Shown here: positions 44,857-54,156 of the stretch, in pieces
Numbering within the stretch: the stretch's first letter is position 1
Layout of the letters: the number at the start of each line of letters is the position of its first letter
NCBI GenBank assembly: GCA_900546615.1
Contig: URDJ01000006.1
Location: 1-64,000 of the forward strand
Source: an uncultured Eubacteriales bacterium
GTDB taxonomy: Bacteria; Bacillota; Clostridia; Oscillospirales; Oscillospiraceae
Reading direction: 5' to 3'
DNA length: 64,000 nucleotides
Translations under genes and position numbers: made by a program
The notes under the pieces: generated by a model
Databases searched by the model: none
What the model was told of the DNA's origin: nothing
Seen by the model: the letters and a program-made list of their open reading frames with translations, nothing else

Positions 44857-47511
44857 ATGAAGGCTTTTGGACTTAATGAACTCAGGGAGATGTTTCTCTC
44901 GTTTTTTGAATCGAAGGGGCACCTGAGGCTGCCGAGTTTTTCGCTCATACCGCAGAACGACCCCTCGCTGCTGCTCATAAACTCGGGCATGGCGCCTATG
45001 AAGCCCTACTTCACCGGCGAGCAGACCCCGCCCCGCCGCCGCGTCTGCACCTGCCAGAAGTGCGTACGCACCGGCGATATCGAGAACATCGGCAAGACCG
45101 CGCGCCACGGCACCTACTTTGAGATGCTTGGCAACTTCTCCTTCGGCGACTACTTCAAGCACGAGGCCATCGCCTGGAGCTGGGAGTTCCTCACCAGCCC
45201 CGAGTGGGTCGGCATAGACCCCGACAGGCTATATCCCTCGGTCTACGAGGACGATGACGAGGCCTTCAACATCTGGCGCGACGAGATAGGTATCGCCCCC
45301 GAGCGCATCTTCCGCTTCGGCAAGGCCGACAACTTCTGGGAGCATGGCACCGGCGCCTGCGGCCCCTGCTCCGAGATATACTACGACCGCGGCGAGAAAT
45401 ACGGCTGCGGCAAGCCCGACTGCACCGTCGGCTGCGACTGCGACAGGTACATCGAGGTCTGGAACAATGTCTTTTCCCAGTTCAACTCCGACGGCCAGGG
45501 CCACTACACCGAGCTGGCGCAGAAGAACATCGACACCGGCATGGGCCTTGAACGCCTCGCCTGCGTCTGCCAGGGCGTGGACAGCCTGTTCGATGTCGAT
45601 ACCGTCATGAACATCACCCACAGGGTCTCGGAGCTGACCGGCGCGCACTACGGCGAGAGCCACAGGAACGACGTTTCCCTGCGCGTCATCACCGACCACA
45701 TCAGGTCTGCAACCTTTATGATAGGCGACGGCGTCCTGCCCTCGAACGAGGGCCGCGGCTATGTCCTGCGCCGCCTGCTGCGCCGCGCCGCGAGGCACGG
45801 CAAGTTCCTCGGCGTGAACGAGCCTTTCCTCTACAAGGTCTGCGAGACCGTCATTAACGAGAATCGCTCGGCCTACCCCGACCTGGTGGACAAGCAGAGC
45901 TTCATCACCAAGGTCATCCGCACGGAGGAGGAGAGCTTCGCACGCACGATAGACGGCGGCATGCGCATCCTCAGCGAGCTTATGGACGAGCTGAAGGCCA
46001 AAGGCGAGACCGTGCTCACGGGCGCGGACGCCTTCAAGCTCTATGATACCTATGGTTTCCCGCTCGACCTCACGCAGGACGTGCTGGGCGAGGCGGGCAT
46101 GACCGCCGACACCGAGGGCTTCAACGCCCTCATGCAGGAGCAGCGCGAGCGGGCAAGGGCAGCAAGGGGCGAAATAAGCGGCTGGTCCGGCCTCGACCTC
46201 GGCCTCGACGCCGTGCCGACAGTGTTCACGGGCTACGAGAAGCTCACGGACGAGGCAAAGGTGGAGGCGCTGGTCGTCGAGGGCGAGCTTTCGGGAGAAT
46301 TGCGCGAGGGCGTCGAGGGCTCGGTGGTTCTCGACAGGACGCCGTTCTATGCCGAGATGGGCGGCCAGGTGGCCGACCATGGCACTATAGAGGCTGACGG
46401 TGCGCTCTTTGAGGTGCGCGACGTGCAGAAGACCAAGGGCGGCAAGTACCTGCACAGCGGCGCAATGAAAAAGGGCGAACTGAGATTGGACATGGCCGTG
46501 ACCGCCAGCGTGGACGCCGACAGAAGGCGGGCCATCATGCGCGCGCACTCTGCGACGCACCTGCTGCACGCGGCGCTCCGCCAGGTGTTGGGCGACCATG
46601 TGCATCAGGCCGGCTCGCTGGTCGAGCCGGACAGGCTGAGGTTCGACTTCACGCACTTCTCGGCCATGACCGGCGAGGAACTGCTTGAGGTAGGCAGGAT
46701 CGTAAACAGAGAAGTGCTCCGCGGCGACGCCATAGATGTTGCGGAGATGGGCATAGACGAGGCCAAGGCCCACGGCGCGCAGGCGTTGTTCGGCGAGAAG
46801 TACGGCGATATTGTCCGCGTCGTGACGATGGGCGATTTCTCGAGCGAGCTTTGCGGCGGCACGCACATGGACAACACTGCGAAGGTTGGCCCTTTCAGGA
46901 TAGAGGCAGAGTTCTCCGTCGCCTCGGGCGTACGGCGCATCGAGGCAGTTACGGGCCTGGAGTTCTTCCGCCAGAATGAGGAGAACAACCTGAAGCTCAT
47001 GGAGATGGCTAACGTGCTCAAGTCCTCGCCGTTTGAGATGGTCGAGAAGGCCAAGGCCGCCATGAGCGACATCAAGGAACTCCGCCGCAAGGTCGAAGCG
47101 CTTCAGGACAAACTGCGCTCGGGCGAGCTGGATGGCTTCATTGCCTCGGCAAAGAAGGTTGGGGATTTGCGAGTAATTACGGCGACGAGGCCCGGTTCCA
47201 CGGCCGACGAGATGCGCCGCGCCGGGGATTTCCTGCGCGACAAGGCACCCAATCTGGTGGCGGTATTTGCCGCGGTCGAGGGCGAGGACAAGATCACCTT
47301 CTTTGCTGTCTGCGGCAAAAACGCGGTGGAAAAGGGCGTAAAGGCCGGCGACCTCATAAAGCAGGTAACGGCGATGACCGGCGGCCGGGGCGGCGGCAAG
47401 CCCGACTTTGCCATGGGCGGCGGCAAGGATACGCTCATGCTGGACAACGCTCTCGCCATGGTCGATAACTTCGTTGCGATAAAGCTCGGACTTTTGAAGG
47501 AGGAGAAGTAA
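44857..47511 (+). CDS. alaS: Alanyl-tRNA synthetase
   Basis: The class II enzyme charges tRNA-Ala and edits Ser/Gly mischarging. The 884-residue protein starts KAFGLNELREMFLSFFESKGH, has GNFSFGDYFKHEAI and FRFGKADNFWEHGTGACGPCSE in the catalytic core, the editing-domain zinc motifs HSATHLLHAAL and CGGTHMDNT, and a C-Ala domain ending GGRGGGKPDFAMGGG. ATG 44857 follows GGGAGG; the frame is open further upstream only through the promoter. The HIT-family gene starts directly after its stop. Confidence 0.97.
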   Translation: MKAFGLNELREMFLSFFESKGHLRLPSFSLIPQNDPSLLLINSGMAPMKPYFTGEQTPPRRRVCTCQKCVRTGDIENIGKTARHGTYFEMLGNFSFGDYFKHEAIAWSWEFLTSPEWVGIDPDRLYPSVYEDDDEAFNIWRDEIGIAPERIFRFGKADNFWEHGTGACGPCSEIYYDRGEKYGCGKPDCTVGCDCDRYIEVWNNVFSQFNSDGQGHYTELAQKNIDTGMGLERLACVCQGVDSLFDVDTVMNITHRVSELTGAHYGESHRNDVSLRVITDHIRSATFMIGDGVLPSNEGRGYVLRRLLRRAARHGKFLGVNEPFLYKVCETVINENRSAYPDLVDKQSFITKVIRTEEESFARTIDGGMRILSELMDELKAKGETVLTGADAFKLYDTYGFPLDLTQDVLGEAGMTADTEGFNALMQEQRERARAARGEISGWSGLDLGLDAVPTVFTGYEKLTDEAKVEALVVEGELSGELREGVEGSVVLDRTPFYAEMGGQVADHGTIEADGALFEVRDVQKTKGGKYLHSGAMKKGELRLDMAVTASVDADRRRAIMRAHSATHLLHAALRQVLGDHVHQAGSLVEPDRLRFDFTHFSAMTGEELLEVGRIVNREVLRGDAIDVAEMGIDEAKAHGAQALFGEKYGDIVRVVTMGDFSSELCGGTHMDNTAKVGPFRIEAEFSVASGVRRIEAVTGLEFFRQNEENNLKLMEMANVLKSSPFEMVEKAKAAMSDIKELRRKVEALQDKLRSGELDGFIASAKKVGDLRVITATRPGSTADEMRRAGDFLRDKAPNLVAVFAAVEGEDKITFFAVCGKNAVEKGVKAGDLIKQVTAMTGGRGGGKPDFAMGGGKDTLMLDNALAMVDNFVAIKLGLLKEEK

Positions 47512-47856
47512 ATGGATGGCTGCCTTTTCTGCATGATATCGAAGGGTGATATCCCCTCGAACAAGGTGTACGAGGACGAGAGCGTGCTGGCGTTCCGGGA
47601 CATAAACCCGCAGGCGCCGACGCATATACTGGTCATCCCGAAGGAGCACGTCGCGGACTCTGCGGCGGGCATCACGGCTGAGAATTCGGCAGTGGTGGCG
47701 CATATCTTCGAGGTGATAGCGAAGATAGCGGCGCAGGAGGGGCTGGACGCTGGCTTCCGTGTAATCACGAACTCCGGCAAGGCGGCGGGCCAGACGGTGC
47801 CGCACCTGCACTTCCACATCCTCGCTGGCGCGGACATGGCCGAAAAGCTGATCTGA
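47512..47856 (+). CDS. HIT-family protein (HinT-like purine nucleoside phosphoramidase)
   Basis: The 114-residue protein has GCLFCMISKGDIPSNKVYED at the start and the histidine triad in VPHLHFHILAG. HinT proteins hydrolyse adenylate phosphoramidates and acyl-adenylates, including by-products of aminoacyl-tRNA synthetases such as Lys-AMP. Placement with no gap after alaS fits that role. Two hairpins follow its stop. Confidence 0.93.
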   Translation: MDGCLFCMISKGDIPSNKVYEDESVLAFRDINPQAPTHILVIPKEHVADSAAGITAENSAVVAHIFEVIAKIAAQEGLDAGFRVITNSGKAAGQTVPHLHFHILAGADMAEKLI

Positions 47857-47884
47857 CCCCGGGGCGGAGAAAAAAGAATAATAA

Positions 47885-47958
47885 GGCCGGGCGGCCCACA
47901 CGGGCTGCCCGGCCTGAACGCAAAATGGCAGCCTGAAATGGTTTCAGGCTGCCATTTT
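47885..47958. terminator. Tandem hairpins between HIT gene and XRE gene
   Basis: A GC-rich hairpin (GGCCGGGC and GCCCGGCC arms within 47885-47914) has no T-run. It is followed by an almost perfect 17-bp stem (47922-47938 with 47942-47958, 3-base loop) flanked by AAAA and TTTT. The second is a convincing bidirectional terminator for the convergent genes and slightly overlaps the XRE stop. Confidence 0.85.
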
Positions 47959-48307
47959 ATTTCATCAGTGCAGCGAGCAGCTTGTCCACAATGTCTTTGG
48001 CCTCCCAAAACTGTTCATCAGGCAGACGCTCCAGCCGTTCCGCCAACATCTTTGAGGCAGCTGCCCTTTCGCTGCCATCGTCTGCCGGCGTCCCGAAAAG
48101 TATGGCGTCAGATGAAATGGAAAGCGCATTGCATATCTTCCTCAGCGACGTAAGAGACAAGCCGACAGCGCCGCACTCTATTGCGGAGACGTGTTTTTCT
48201 CCAAGACCGATCATTTCAGCAAATCGCTCCTGCGTGAACCCGGCATTTTCTCTGGCGTGTTTTACATTTAGACCTATCTCAACATTAATTGACTTCTTCT
48301 CCTTCAT
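47957..48307 (-). CDS. XRE-family transcriptional regulator
   Basis: The 116-residue protein has an N-terminal Cro/C1 helix-turn-helix (NVKHARENAGFTQERFAEMI, LGEKHVSAIECGAVGLSLTS, LRKICNALSISSD) and a C-terminal helical tail probably for oligomerisation. DNA of this gene and its divergent partner is distinctly more AT-rich than the surroundings, suggesting later arrival. The intergenic palindrome at 48367-48396 is a likely autoregulatory operator. The target is probably the divergent SLOG gene and itself. Confidence 0.85.
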   Translation of the reverse strand: MKEKKSINVEIGLNVKHARENAGFTQERFAEMIGLGEKHVSAIECGAVGLSLTSLRKICNALSISSDAILFGTPADDGSERAAASKMLAERLERLPDEQFWEAKDIVDKLLAALMK

Positions 48308-48366
48308 CCAAACACCACCTTTGCATTTAGTTTATTGAACAGTGACGTTGACCATAACCATCTAAC

Positions 48367-48396
48367 AATATTATAATAAGTAATAATTATAATATT
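48367..48396. promoter_or_regulatory. 30-bp perfect palindrome, candidate XRE operator
   Basis: AATATTATAAT (48367-48377) and ATTATAATATT (48386-48396) form an 11-bp perfect inverted repeat around 8 bases, midway in the 121-base divergent gap. It also contains the AT-rich -10-like sequences for both directions. Confidence 0.55.
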
Positions 48397-48428
48397 ACTT
48401 TCGGATAGCCTGAGGGAGGCCACGGTTT

Positions 48429-48857
48429 ATGAAGTCCTGCTTTTTAATTGGACACAGGGATGCTCCCATAACTGTTTTGCCTGAGCTTATACAGGAGATA
48501 GAGCGTCATATAATGGAGTATGGCGTATATGATTTCGTTGTTGGGCGTTATGGAAGTTTTGACCGGCTTGCAGCCATTGCCGTCAGTGAGACGCTACTTC
48601 ATCCGTATGCTTTTGACCTGCCGTTATCCAAATCGGAGGAATTTGATGCAGTATTTTATCCGCCCGGAATGGAGAGCGTCCCAAAGCGGCTTGCCATTGT
48701 TCGTGCGAATCAATATATGATAGAGCACAGCACACACCTGATCGCGTATGTCAGCCACCCCTCAGTGGGTTCTCGCATGGTCTTTGAAGCGGCGTTGGCG
48801 TGTCAAAAGCGAGGACTTATGTGTGTTACGAATATTGCTGGGCGGCATCCTTACTAG
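48429..48857 (+). CDS. SLOG-superfamily (DUF1273-like) protein
   Basis: The 142-residue protein begins SCFLIGHRDAPITVLPEL, then FVVGRYGSFDRLAAIAVSE, FYPPGMESVPKRLAIVRANQYMIEHS and the closing LIAYVSHPSVGSRMVFEAAL. This is the Rossmann-like SLOG fold of YpsA/DUF1273 relatives, which bind nucleotide-type ligands and in some cases act as ligand sensors in conflict systems. Molecular function is not established. AT-rich composition and divergent pairing with an XRE repressor mark a small accessory islet. GGGAGG lies upstream of the ATG. Confidence 0.75.
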   Translation: MKSCFLIGHRDAPITVLPELIQEIERHIMEYGVYDFVVGRYGSFDRLAAIAVSETLLHPYAFDLPLSKSEEFDAVFYPPGMESVPKRLAIVRANQYMIEHSTHLIAYVSHPSVGSRMVFEAALACQKRGLMCVTNIAGRHPY

Positions 48858-48898
48858 AGTGATCTGCCTTTCCCATCGACAGATCAGCATATCAGTAA

Positions 48899-48942
48899 AA
48901 AATAAAAGAGAATATCCGGAGCTGCGCCCAGGATATTCTCTT
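48899..48942 (-). terminator. Terminator of the minus-strand lipoprotein gene
   Basis: AAGAGAATATCC (48906-48917) and GGATATTCTCTT (48931-48942) form a 12-bp stem. On the minus strand it is followed by TTTATTTTTT (48905-48896), so it mainly ends the lipoprotein transcript, and may also stop the plus-strand SLOG transcript. Confidence 0.75.
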
Positions 48943-48960
48943 GATTGTGCTGTCCTAAGC

Positions 48961-50916
48961 TTATCCGTACTTCTCCGCCAGAAACGTCCCGAGCCGGTCA
49001 CCCAGCAGTGCCGCCGTGTCCTCGAGGCTGCGCTGTCCGGCGAGAAAGGCCCCGGCGTCCTCGCGGATGATGTCGACCAGCTCGGCGTCGTAGTAGATGA
49101 CCGTGTCCAGGCTCTCCACCAGCCCCAGCATCATGTCCGCCTGCCGCTCCGTGATGGAGGGTTCCCAGGAAAACACCGTCTCATAGTGCCGCCCCTCGTA
49201 ATCCCAGGTGCCGTCCTCGCGGATGACCACCTTCTCCGGGTCGAGGTCCTCGTGCGGGTGCAGCAACTCGTAGAAGACGTCTTCCAGGGCTGCCATATTT
49301 AAGCTGAACATGAAGTTTTCCCTCTCCGCGACGCACCAGCGGATGAACTCCCAAGCCGCTTCCGGTTCCGGTGTGGCGGCGTGTACGCCCATCGCGGCAA
49401 TGGGGCTTATATATGAGCCGCCGGGAAAGCCCACGGGCCAGAGCTCGAGGCCGCGCTCTTTTTCCGTATTTATGAGCGCCATGTGATTCGTCAGGACGGA
49501 TACGGACAAGGTGTCCGGGCTGAAGCTCTCGGCCTTGTTCATGCTGCCTGCCATCTCCAGCAGCTCAGTGAACTCCGGAGAGCCAAAGTCGCAGTCCGCG
49601 CCCTGCCTGCTGTGCTCTATCCAGAGCGGGATGGAGTATGTCAGGAACTCATCCCCGGCAGAATAGTTGAAGCCTATACCCTCGAAATCTGATATCGGGT
49701 GGATGTAAGAGCGGCCAAAATCCGCCTCGAGGCCGACGAGGGTATACACATAATACTCCGGCGAGACCGCATAAAGCGCACCGTCCGTCTCGAAGGGCTC
49801 GAGCAGGAAGTCCTCGCGCGGGAAGTCGCCCATGAGCGTGTACATATCGAGCAGCCAGCCGTTTGCCGCCATGGACTCAGGCGAATTATAGCCGAAGCCT
49901 ATGATGTCCGGCGCCTCGTCCGAGGCCATCAGAGCGACCAGGGCCTCATGCGGCATCTCGGGCAGCAGCTCGACGCGGATATCGCTGTGCGTGCGGTTGA
50001 ACTCGTCGATATACGAGGGTATGTAGCTGTTTTCATCCATATGCGCCAGCGTGAGCGTCACCCGCTCCGGCTGCTCCGTGTCCGCCTCCGTCGCCGGGCG
50101 GAGCACGCCCGCAGCGCTGCCGTCGTATGCGGCGTAGAGTCCATCGCCCAGCTCCGCGACCCACAGCGAGGCGGCGGAGAACACGAGGCCGCTGTCGGCC
50201 CAGAGGACGATGTATTCCGCGCCCGAGTCCGTGTCGCGGACGAGGCCCCGTGTGTCCGTCCAGAGCCAGCCGCCGAGCGCGTCCTGAAGGACGCAGTCCT
50301 CGGTCAGCGCCGCCGGGCCGGGGCTGAGGGCACCGTCCGGGCTGAGATTTGCAAATTTAGTCTCGGCTTTTTCGCGGTATTTGAGGTTCACGCCGCTGTC
50401 CGTCGCGGCAAGGCCCATGACGTTTTCCAGCTCGTATTCGAGCAGCAGACTGAAGTCCTCGTCTATGCAGCGGACATAGCCGTCGGCGCAGGCGAGCCAG
50501 AGCGCGCCGCCGGACCAGCACATATCCGTGACCTCGCCGGGCCAGTCCGACTCAAAGCTCTCGCTGCCGCCCTCGAGCCTGTGCAGGCTGAGCTCAACGT
50601 GCTCAGCGTACTCCTCGTCCCAGTAAATGTCGAGCGTCCAGACGCCGCCCTCGCCGCCTGCGGCAAGGGCTGTGGCCCGGAGATCATCCGGCGCGTCGAG
50701 CGGCGCGCCCGCTTCGGGCCACACGGCGGCGCAGGAACCTTCCGCACAGTCGTAGACCTCGCCGCCGCTGACGGCGGGGAAGCCCTGGATCTCGATCTCA
50801 TCCAACAAATACTTCATAGCCTCGCCCTGAGAGGCGGTCGGCAGGGCAGTATTCCCAGCAGCGCCGCAGCCCGTGAGGGTGAATAATACGAGCGCGAGGG
50901 CAAGAATCCGTTTCAT
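48961..50916 (-). CDS. Lipoprotein: beta-propeller-like region fused to extracellular solute-binding domain
   Basis: The 651-residue protein has a lipoprotein signal (LALALVLFTLTGCG, lipobox Cys about 17). An about 260-residue N-terminal region follows with short repeated Trp/Gly blades (GGVWTLDIYWDE, GGALWLACADGYVRC, GGWLWTDTRG) that looks like a degenerate beta-propeller. The final about 360 residues resemble family 1 solute-binding proteins (VTLTLAHMDENSYIPSYIDEFNRTH, EAPDIIGFGYNSPESMA, PEAAWEFIRWCVAE). No ABC permease or ATPase gene is adjacent, so it may act as an orphan binding or sensory protein or use a shared transporter. It lies 12 bases downstream of a broken paralogue, whose stop overlaps its AAAGGAGG site. 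Confidence 0.78.
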   Translation of the reverse strand: MKRILALALVLFTLTGCGAAGNTALPTASQGEAMKYLLDEIEIQGFPAVSGGEVYDCAEGSCAAVWPEAGAPLDAPDDLRATALAAGGEGGVWTLDIYWDEEYAEHVELSLHRLEGGSESFESDWPGEVTDMCWSGGALWLACADGYVRCIDEDFSLLLEYELENVMGLAATDSGVNLKYREKAETKFANLSPDGALSPGPAALTEDCVLQDALGGWLWTDTRGLVRDTDSGAEYIVLWADSGLVFSAASLWVAELGDGLYAAYDGSAAGVLRPATEADTEQPERVTLTLAHMDENSYIPSYIDEFNRTHSDIRVELLPEMPHEALVALMASDEAPDIIGFGYNSPESMAANGWLLDMYTLMGDFPREDFLLEPFETDGALYAVSPEYYVYTLVGLEADFGRSYIHPISDFEGIGFNYSAGDEFLTYSIPLWIEHSRQGADCDFGSPEFTELLEMAGSMNKAESFSPDTLSVSVLTNHMALINTEKERGLELWPVGFPGGSYISPIAAMGVHAATPEPEAAWEFIRWCVAERENFMFSLNMAALEDVFYELLHPHEDLDPEKVVIREDGTWDYEGRHYETVFSWEPSITERQADMMLGLVESLDTVIYYDAELVDIIREDAGAFLAGQRSLEDTAALLGDRLGTFLAEKYG

Positions 50917-50928
50917 GTTTCGCCTCCT

Positions 50929-52351
50929 TTATCCGAACTGTTCAGAGATGTACGTCTCAGCCCTGTCCTGAATTATCGTGCAGACGTCTTCAACGGACTT
51001 CGCCCCGGCGAAGTATGCGGCGGCTTCCTCAAGGACGATCTGCGATAGCGTTGAGCCGGCCGAATCCTTGTGCGTCAGCCCATCCAGCAGCCTCGACATG
51101 GTATCTGAGCAAGACCCCGACTCGCGCAGCTGTTCTTCGACGACGGCGCGGGATATGGGTATGGCCTCGAGCGAGAGCTCCGCCTGCGTCTTCTCGTCGC
51201 TGAGGATAAAGTGCAGGAACTCCCACGCCGCAGTTGTATTGCCGCTCGAAACTATGCCCATGTCGGAAGTTATGAGCAGCCGCGAGCCGCGTGCTGAGGT
51301 CCTTGAGCCTGTCGTCGATGTTGGGGAACGAGTACGCAAGGTCTGTTACCTCGACGTAGTATTCCTGCTGGGAGGCGTTGAAGCTGGCCGCATACCTGCT
51401 CAGGTCAGGAACGCTGCCGAGCGACTCAAGCCTTATTACCTGACGCACGGGGCGCTCCTCGTCGCCCATAAAGCAGTGCATGGGCACACCTATGCCTACC
51501 GGCCTGAGCATAAAGTCGTCCTCGCCGAGCACATAGGGGAGGAAACCGCCCTCAAAGCTCAGGCCGATGTCGCGGAGCAGGAGTATGGGCTCCACTTTGC
51601 CGCTGCCGCACTCGACTGACCAGAGGCCGAGCGAGTCCCGGTCGACCGCGACGAAGTCATATACGCCGCCGCCGGAGTAGATAAGGCGCATCGCGCGCCC
51701 GAGACGATAGGGCTTGCCCGTTTCCAGGGTCTCCGGGTCGATGTCATAGCAGTTTGTGTAGTCCATGCCGCTCTGCATGACGGTAAGCCCGGCGCCGGTC
51801 AGCACGATGCCCTCGGCCCCGTTGCGTTCGGTCTCGACAGAGCCTTTCAGTTCGCCGTCCGCAGTGTAGACGAATATGTTCTCTATGCAGTCTGCAAAGA
51901 CCAGCCCGCCTCCGGCTTCAAGGTCGCCGAGCATGCCCCATGTCTGCACAAATTCTAAGCCGGAGAGGTCTATTTCAGTCAGCAGCTCGCCGTCGTAGGA
52001 GCGCAGCTCCAGAACGGGCAGGCTCTCGCCCTCGCGGACGCACTCGAGCCATACGCCCTCCTCAGCCACGGCGATTTTCTTTACTTCGGACAGGCTGTCA
52101 AGCTCAAAGAGCGGTTCGAGCAGTGCGCCGTCCCAGCGGCAGAGGGCTCCGTCGGCTATGGTGTAGAGCTCGCCGCCGCAGACGTCGGTAGCGCTAGCGT
52201 AGAAGTCCGCAGCCACAGGCTCCGAGACCATGCGCGTCTCGGCGGAGCTCGTCTCCGGCACCCGCGTTGGGGATGCCGCAGGCAAAGCTTCACCCTTGCC
52301 GCAGGCGGCAAGGGTGAGAAGGACCAGTGCGAGTGCAAATACCCGCTTCAT
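50929..52351 (-). pseudogene. Broken paralogue of the propeller/solute-binding lipoprotein
   Basis: Translation from ATG 52351 gives a lipoprotein signal (LTLAACGKG), a propeller-like region and the beginning of a solute-binding domain (VPDLSRYAASFNASQQEYYV) in the same order as the neighbour. Near 51275-51305 the frame turns into an Arg/Ala-rich nonsense tail. In another frame the C-terminal end of the same kind of domain appears (SDMGIVSSGNTTAAWEFLHF to ETYISEQFG, ending at 50929). The middle of the binding domain is absent, so a deletion of several hundred bases with a frame change has occurred. The start still has AAAAGGAGG. It is upstream of the intact copy and probably still transcribed. 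Confidence 0.82.
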
Positions 52352-52463
52352 TTTCTGTGCCTCCTTTTCACCTTAGCACAGTTTAGCAGGCGCTTGTATC
52401 AGATTTGCATCAAGGGGACTGGGCGAAAATGACGAAATATGGGTGCAAAAATCGTGCAACTCG

Positions 52464-53993
52464 TCAGCTTATGCGGCAAAGCCCCTCTGGCCTCAGCTCG
52501 TAGACCGCTGTGCAGACCTCGCCTATAAATTTGCGGTCGTGCGAGACGCTGATGACCGAGCCGCGGAAGCTGCGCAGCAGTTCGCGTATGACCGGGCCGG
52601 AGAGAGGGGAGAGGTTGCGCGTCGGTTCGTCAAGTATGAGCACCTCCGCGCCCTCGAGGGCCATGGAGGCCAGCAGCAGCTTCGCCCTCTGCCCGCCCGA
52701 GAGCGCCCGGCAGGGCTGCTCCATCTCCTTGGACGTGTAGCGCAGGCTTCCCAGCATGGCGCGGATGCGCTGTTCCTCGGCGCGGCTGCCTGAGCCGTTG
52801 AGCAGCTCCACGGGGCTCTCGTCCGTGTCCAGCCTCTCGCCAAGCTCCTGCGGCATGTAAGCTGCGCGGATGTCCCGGCGCTCCAGCAGCTCCGAGGCGA
52901 TGCGCCGCAGCAGCGTTGTCTTGCCCGCGCCGTTGCCGCCGACTATGCAGACCCGCTCCGGGCCAGTGACGCGCAGTTCCACGTCCCGCGCCAGGACGCG
53001 CCCGTCCACCTCGAGGACGGGCAGCGCCAGCTCGAGTACCCGCTTGCCGTTAGGCACGCAGGCCGCCGAGGGGAAGCTGAGGAAGATGGCCTCCTCCGTC
53101 TCGGGCAGGGCGGTCAGGGCCTCGCGCTCGCGCTCGAAGCGCCTGCCCATGGACTGCACCGTGTGCATCTTCTTCTTGAGCAGCCGCCCGCTGTGCGGGT
53201 CCTGGCGCGAGACGCCGCGCTGGGCGCTCTCCACCTTCTGGCGTATCTGGCGGTAGCGCTCGAGCTTCGCCTCGAATTCCTCGCGCTCCTTGCGCGCGGC
53301 CTGCTCCTGCCGCGCGAGGCTGCGATAGCGAGTCTCGACGTAGTCGCGGTAGGGCAGGCGCGCCACCGTCGCCCGGGGCAGGGTCTTGCGCCGGAGCAGC
53401 TCTAGGTGTATGACCACGTTCGCCGTGCGCTCTATGAGCGTCTCGTCGTGCGAGACGAACAGCACCGGCTCGCGCCGGCTCAGGATGAAGCCCTCGAGCC
53501 ACTCCAGGGAGTCGAGGTCGAGGTCGTTCGAGGGCTCGTCGAACAGGTAGAGCTCCGGCTGCTCCGCCGCTATGCAGGCAAGCTGCATTTTTATGCGCTC
53601 GCCGCCCGAAAACTCGCGCAGGGGCCGCTCCGCCGTGAAGAAGGAGAGCGGCAGGCCCAGCTCCTTGGAGAGCGCCGCGCGCTCCTTCGGCGTCAGCGAC
53701 ATGAAGCCCGCCGAGGCCTCGAAAAGCTCGCGCGCCGGCCTCGAGAGCCGCGTGGATTCCAGCTCCTGCGGCAGATAGCCTGTGCGCCCGCCGGCGGACA
53801 CCTCGCCCGACCACTCGGCGTAGCCCTCGACAGAGGCCGGGTCGTGTATGAGCCTCAGCAGCGTGGACTTGCCGTTGCCCTCCTCGCCTATGAGCACGGC
53901 CCGCTCGCCGGGGCCCAGGAGAAGTGAAAAGTTATTCAGTATTTCGCGTAGGTCGCGCCTGTGCGTTATTGAAAGCCTGTCGATAGTAAGCAT
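52464..53993 (-). CDS. ABC-F family ATPase (possible ribosome-protection factor)
   Basis: The 509-residue protein has two ABC domains and no membrane helices: first Walker A GEEGNGKST (about 40-48) and signature FSGGERIKM; second Walker A GGNGAGKTT and signature LSGGQRAKL with LILDEPTRNLSP. Between them is a charged interdomain linker (about 245-310, rich in Arg/Glu/Lys). This is the ABC-F architecture, whose members act on ribosomes, some dislodging antibiotics. ATG 53993 gives LTIDRLSITHRRD; the frame extends upstream to 54101 but only through the leader hairpins. The leader immediately upstream looks like an attenuator, as known for several antibiotic-resistance ABC-F genes. Antibiotic specificity cannot be read from the sequence. 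Confidence 0.85.
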   Translation of the reverse strand: MLTIDRLSITHRRDLREILNNFSLLLGPGERAVLIGEEGNGKSTLLRLIHDPASVEGYAEWSGEVSAGGRTGYLPQELESTRLSRPARELFEASAGFMSLTPKERAALSKELGLPLSFFTAERPLREFSGGERIKMQLACIAAEQPELYLFDEPSNDLDLDSLEWLEGFILSRREPVLFVSHDETLIERTANVVIHLELLRRKTLPRATVARLPYRDYVETRYRSLARQEQAARKEREEFEAKLERYRQIRQKVESAQRGVSRQDPHSGRLLKKKMHTVQSMGRRFEREREALTALPETEEAIFLSFPSAACVPNGKRVLELALPVLEVDGRVLARDVELRVTGPERVCIVGGNGAGKTTLLRRIASELLERRDIRAAYMPQELGERLDTDESPVELLNGSGSRAEEQRIRAMLGSLRYTSKEMEQPCRALSGGQRAKLLLASMALEGAEVLILDEPTRNLSPLSGPVIRELLRSFRGSVISVSHDRKFIGEVCTAVYELRPEGLCRIS

Positions 53994-54138
53994 GAAAAAG
54001 CCCGCTCCTTTGCAGATTCTGCCCCGAAAACCGGCATGCAGACGCGCAAAGAGCGGGCCGTTCCATGTAGGGCGGCTCTCTGCTGAAACCTGATCCGGCA
54101 TAGCAAGCCCGGCCCGACGTTACCCGGGCCGCGGGGCT
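53994..54138 (-). promoter_or_regulatory. Attenuator leader of the ABC-F gene
   Basis: Read on the minus strand, the arm at 54058-54046 pairs with 54013-54000 (13 bp with one bulge, stem GCCCGCTC.../...GAGCGGGC), and five T follow at 53999-53995, just before the ATG at 53993. The 3' arm contains the ribosome binding site AAAGGAG, so this terminator stem also hides translation start. Upstream, CGGCCCG/CGGGCCG (54110-54116, 54125-54131) with outer AGCC/GGCT pairs forms another hairpin that could compete or cause pausing. Confidence 0.7.
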
Positions 54139-54156
54139 GGCTTTGCGTAGATCAGC

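Noticed and set aside
45229..47901. Long minus-strand open frame opposite alaS
   Set aside because: The product has no recognisable domain, and AlaRS motifs are complete on the plus strand.
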